Source of the DNA: Pseudomonadales bacterium
GTDB taxonomy: Bacteria > Pseudomonadota > Gammaproteobacteria > Pseudomonadales > Azotimanducaceae
DNA length: 64,000 bases
Direction: 5' to 3'
Assembly: GCA_023300545.1 (NCBI GenBank)
Contig: JALZVT010000020.1
Location: 1-64,000 of the forward strand
The translations under genes and the position numbers were made by a program. The number at the start of each line of letters is the position of its first letter. Within the stretch, counting starts at the first letter, position 1. The notes under the pieces are model-generated. The model was given only the letters and a program-made list of their open reading frames with translations. It did no database searches and was not told the DNA's origin. Positions 63,845-64,000 of this stretch are shown in pieces.

Positions 63845-64000
63845 TTACCACATCCGATCTTTAGCGTACTCCGGATAGCCCTCATCGTAGGCCGTCGCAT
63901 CAAAACCCGACTCCACCTCGCGCAAAAACTCTCCTGCACTAGGAACGAGAGTCCGATCGGCTTCCGAACGCCACAGCTCGCTGCGCATAATGGCTTTTGC
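63845..64000 (-). CDS. FMN-binding PPOX-type protein, C-terminal fragment
   Basis: Only the last 51 residues are in the window. They read AKAIMRSELW...VPSAGEFL...DEGYPEYAKDRMW and stop at TAA 63845-63847. The AKA-MRS-LW pattern matches the C-terminal end of the pyridoxamine-phosphate-oxidase-like FMN family (MSMEG_1061 type), whose members contain CAKALMRSxLW. The N-terminal part lies beyond base 64000. The 147 bases before the upstream gene (63698-63844) contain no other feature I can see. Confidence 0.7.
   Translation of the reverse strand, partial: AKAIMRSELWRSEADRTLVPSAGEFLREVESGFDATAYDEGYPEYAKDRMW

Noticed and set aside
1-64000. tRNA or rRNA genes
   Set aside because: I looked in all gaps longer than about 100 bases and saw no cloverleaf pattern or rRNA-like sequence; a covariance search would be needed to exclude them fully.

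Overview
This window looks like chromosomal core genome from a Gammaproteobacterium, moderately GC-rich by eye. The evidence is gene order. Block after block matches the arrangement known from Pseudomonas and relatives: rpsU-yqeY-dnaG-rpoD with tsaD divergent; lptD-surA-pdxA-rsmA and apaG-apaH with amgK-murU divergent; rpe-gph-trpE; trpGDC-crp/vfr-osmC-coq7; and dsbD-aroQ-accB-prmA-DUF3426-dusB-purH-purD. The genus cannot be named from sequence alone. No rRNA, tRNA, CRISPR array, prophage or intact insertion sequence was seen.

Layout. 0-3.4 kb: rfbBACD (dTDP-L-rhamnose synthesis); the window starts at base 2 of the rfbB start codon. 3.4-9 kb: a GNAT gene, three tandem 43-bp hairpin repeats, then the macromolecular-synthesis operon on the minus strand. 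9-13 kb: tsaD-folB (+) converging on cca, apaH and apaG (-). 13-21 kb: a receptor-type Ser/Thr kinase on the plus strand, sitting inside the usually contiguous lptD-surA-pdxA-rsmA-apaG-apaH group. 21-26 kb: amgK-murU (peptidoglycan recycling), rpe-gph-trpE. 26-28 kb: three envelope or unknown genes separating trpE from trpG. 28-34 kb: trpGDC, crp/vfr, osmC, a VOC protein, coq7. 34-37 kb: a Ycf46-like AAA ATPase, a GNAT and a double cyclic-nucleotide-type domain protein. 37-47 kb: purD, purH, dusB, DUF3426 protein, prmA, accB, aroQ, dsbD (all minus). 47-51.5 kb: a PCuAC-type lipoprotein, a DUF2333 protein and a membrane pyrophosphatase. 51.5-64 kb: an accessory-looking stretch of small single-gene units: GNATs, a YkgJ-type protein, nitroreductase, FMN reductase, DsbA-like isomerase, a truncated-hemoglobin fusion, two LysE exporters, HAD hydrolase, cold-shock protein, TspO and several DUF proteins. 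It ends in a fragment of an FMN-binding PPOX-type protein.

Most operons do housekeeping work: tRNA modification and CCA addition, replication priming and sigma-70, outer-membrane LPS assembly, tryptophan and purine synthesis, and fatty-acid and redox functions. The most unusual points are: (1) tsaD has no ATG, GTG or TTG where its conserved N-terminus starts, only ATC preceded by a Shine-Dalgarno sequence; (2) a globin gene is fused in frame behind a second domain, with its own internal start and ribosome site, and the fusion itself seems to start at ATA; (3) a Ser/Thr kinase with four extracytoplasmic repeats of about 100 residues lies in the lptD-apaH neighbourhood; (4) a palindromic REP-like element occurs three times, once inside the lptD coding sequence; (5) accC and fis are missing from otherwise conserved operon positions.
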